This document shows, piece after piece, positions 63,096 to 64,000 of a stretch of 64,000 bases of DNA; the first letter of the stretch is position 1; every line of letters begins with the position of its first letter. Source of the DNA: CBDCME01 sp965218865. Lineage in GTDB: Bacteria > Pseudomonadota > Alphaproteobacteria > JAAXGF01. Both the position numbers and the translations under genes were made by a program. The stretch spans positions 1 through 64,000 of the forward strand of contig CBDCME010000038.1 of NCBI GenBank assembly GCA_965218865.1, in the 5' to 3' direction. The notes below the pieces were generated by a model. It was not told the DNA's origin and searched no databases. It saw only the letters and a program-made list of their open reading frames with translations.

Positions 63096-63928
63096 ATGGT
63101 CGACGGCGGCTGGTGGTTCGGCGTCCGATCCCTGATTTGCGCCGCCGTTCTCGCCTGCTGCGCGCCGCAAGCCCCGGCGCCAACCGAAACGAATCAGGGC
63201 GTCCGCGCAACGACGAGCCTGACGGCGCTCCAGCGCGCCGCCAGAAATGGGGATTTCGCGGCCGTGAAAAATCTCGTCGAGGAGGGAGACGAGGTAGACA
63301 GAGCCGACGCGGCGGGCTGGACGGCCTTACACCACACGGTCTTCGAGGGCCACGAGAGGGTGGCTGCGTTCCTGCTTTCCCGCGGCGCCAAGGTCGAGGT
63401 CCCGGACACCGATGGCTGGACTCCCTTGCATACGGCGGCGTTCAACGGTCACGCCGCTATCGTCGAATTGCTGCTCTCCCACGGCGCCGACATCCAGGCC
63501 CGGGACCTCGACGGCGACACCGCGCTGGTGCTGGCACGTTTGCGCGGCCATGGCGCCATTCGCGAAATGCTCGTCGCCTAGGGTGCCCGTCACGAGCGGG
63601 ACCCGGAAAATAGCGCGAAAACGGCCACCCCCGGGTTGGAGCCGTTGCGGCGGCCGGCCAACCTCGAACGGCTTTCGATCATCAGGGGATACCAACCCGG
63701 GAAAACCTCAATGGAGGCCTTCTACAGCGATGGTAGGTCCGTCCTCGATCCCTTTACCGGACTGATCGGAATCGTCGGAATCCAGCAAACCAGAAACACG
63801 ACTCGGTACGTTCTCGGCATCGAGACGGAAAAAACCCGAGACGAGAAGAGACCATCGGCCGCCGACAAGAAAAAGCGCGGCGAAATCTTCGACCGGATCC
63901 GCGGCGGAGCCGGCGAAGGGAGGACGCG
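63096..63928 (+). pseudogene. Ankyrin-repeat lipoprotein, nonsense mutation and IS256 insertion
   Basis: ATG 63096 (MVDGGWWFGVRSLICAAVLACCAPQ) encodes a lipoprotein signal (lipobox LACC). Four ankyrin repeats follow: TALQRAARNGDFAAVKNLVEEGDEVDR, GWTALHHTVFEGHERVAAFLLSRGAKVEV, GWTPLHTAAFNGHAAIVELLLSHGADIQA and GDTALVLARLRGHGAIREMLVA. A TAG at 63579-63581 ends the frame at a natural-looking repeat boundary. The same frame stays open for another 115 codons (LEPLRRPANLERLSIIRGYQ, SDGRSVLDPFTGLIGIVGIQQ) until IS256 copy 4 at 63929. So the original protein was probably longer and is doubly broken. A functional 161-residue product ending at the TAG is possible. Confidence 0.65.
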
Positions 63929-64000
63929 GGCAATGTCCCGGCTGATGTTGAAAAAGTGAGGTAGGCGTCATTCGCCTGGAACCGTTAGGCTCTGGGTGTT
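63929..64000 (+). mobile_element. IS256-family insertion sequence, copy 4, left end only
   Basis: GGCAATGTCCCGGCTGATG and the following leader, including CCTGGAACCGTTAGG, match copy 3. The element runs off the window, so the target duplication cannot be checked. The last 8 bases before it are AGGACGCG. Confidence 0.93.

Overview
The window looks like the chromosome of a GC-rich alphaproteobacterium, most likely Rhodospirillales-like. Two conserved gene orders support this: rnd-lptC-lptA-lptB-rpoN-hpf at the left end, and ffs-dnaX-ybaB-recR followed by def-fmt-truA in the middle. A cysS-cimA-trmJ set, nadE, a distal-rod flagellar set (flgF-flgG-flgA-flgH) and PEP-CTERM surface-protein genes fit the same picture. 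The taxon is an inference from gene order, not from a database match.

Layout. 0-5.2 kb: intact LPS-transport, sigma-54 and RNase D genes, with rnd bracketed by two copies of a palindromic repeat. 5.3-11.1 kb: an eroded island with two tyrosine-recombinase remnants, one beside tRNA-Leu, and an IS630 nested in an IS1595 element. 11.1-24.6 kb: mostly insertion sequences (IS256, IS5, IS630, an IS1380 remnant) that split a membrane protein, a PilZ protein and a CHASE2 protein. 24.8-30 kb: an HD hydrolase, a frameshifted oxyR and a flagellar set in which flgF, flgG and flgH each carry one single-base frameshift. 30.1-33.1 kb: degraded IS630-like and IS110 elements. 33.5-40.5 kb: a compact, intact housekeeping run (ffs, dnaX, ybaB, recR, def, fmt, truA, recD2-like). 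40.5-44 kb: a third IS630 copy and a HigB-like toxin / XRE antitoxin / DUF6941-like module. 44.1-49.7 kb: trmJ, cimA, cysS, nadE. 50-64 kb: a PEP-CTERM region with two large PrsT-like TPR genes, two PEP-CTERM-type surface proteins, a SleB-like hydrolase, an EF-hand protein and an ankyrin lipoprotein, most of them broken.

Two themes stand out. First, decay is selective. Housekeeping genes are intact, while flagellar, PEP-CTERM/envelope and signalling genes carry nonsense codons, single-base frameshifts or IS insertions. About a dozen IS copies are present, several nearly identical and with clean target duplications, which suggests recent IS expansion and a change of lifestyle. Sequencing error could explain some single-base shifts and must be excluded.

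Second, the PEP-CTERM region keeps a readable regulatory layer. A 17-bp motif (consensus TGTAAAATTTTCCGACA) occurs in two clusters of three and once singly, upstream of the PEP-CTERM and PrsT genes. One cluster sits behind a near-perfect sigma-54 promoter (TGGCATGATAATTGCT), so the rpoN gene at the left of the window plausibly serves this regulon. Two non-coding repeat families, a roughly 125-150 bp palindrome with TGTTCGAAAA ends and a roughly 108 bp CTAG-ended MITE, are the other candidate novelties.
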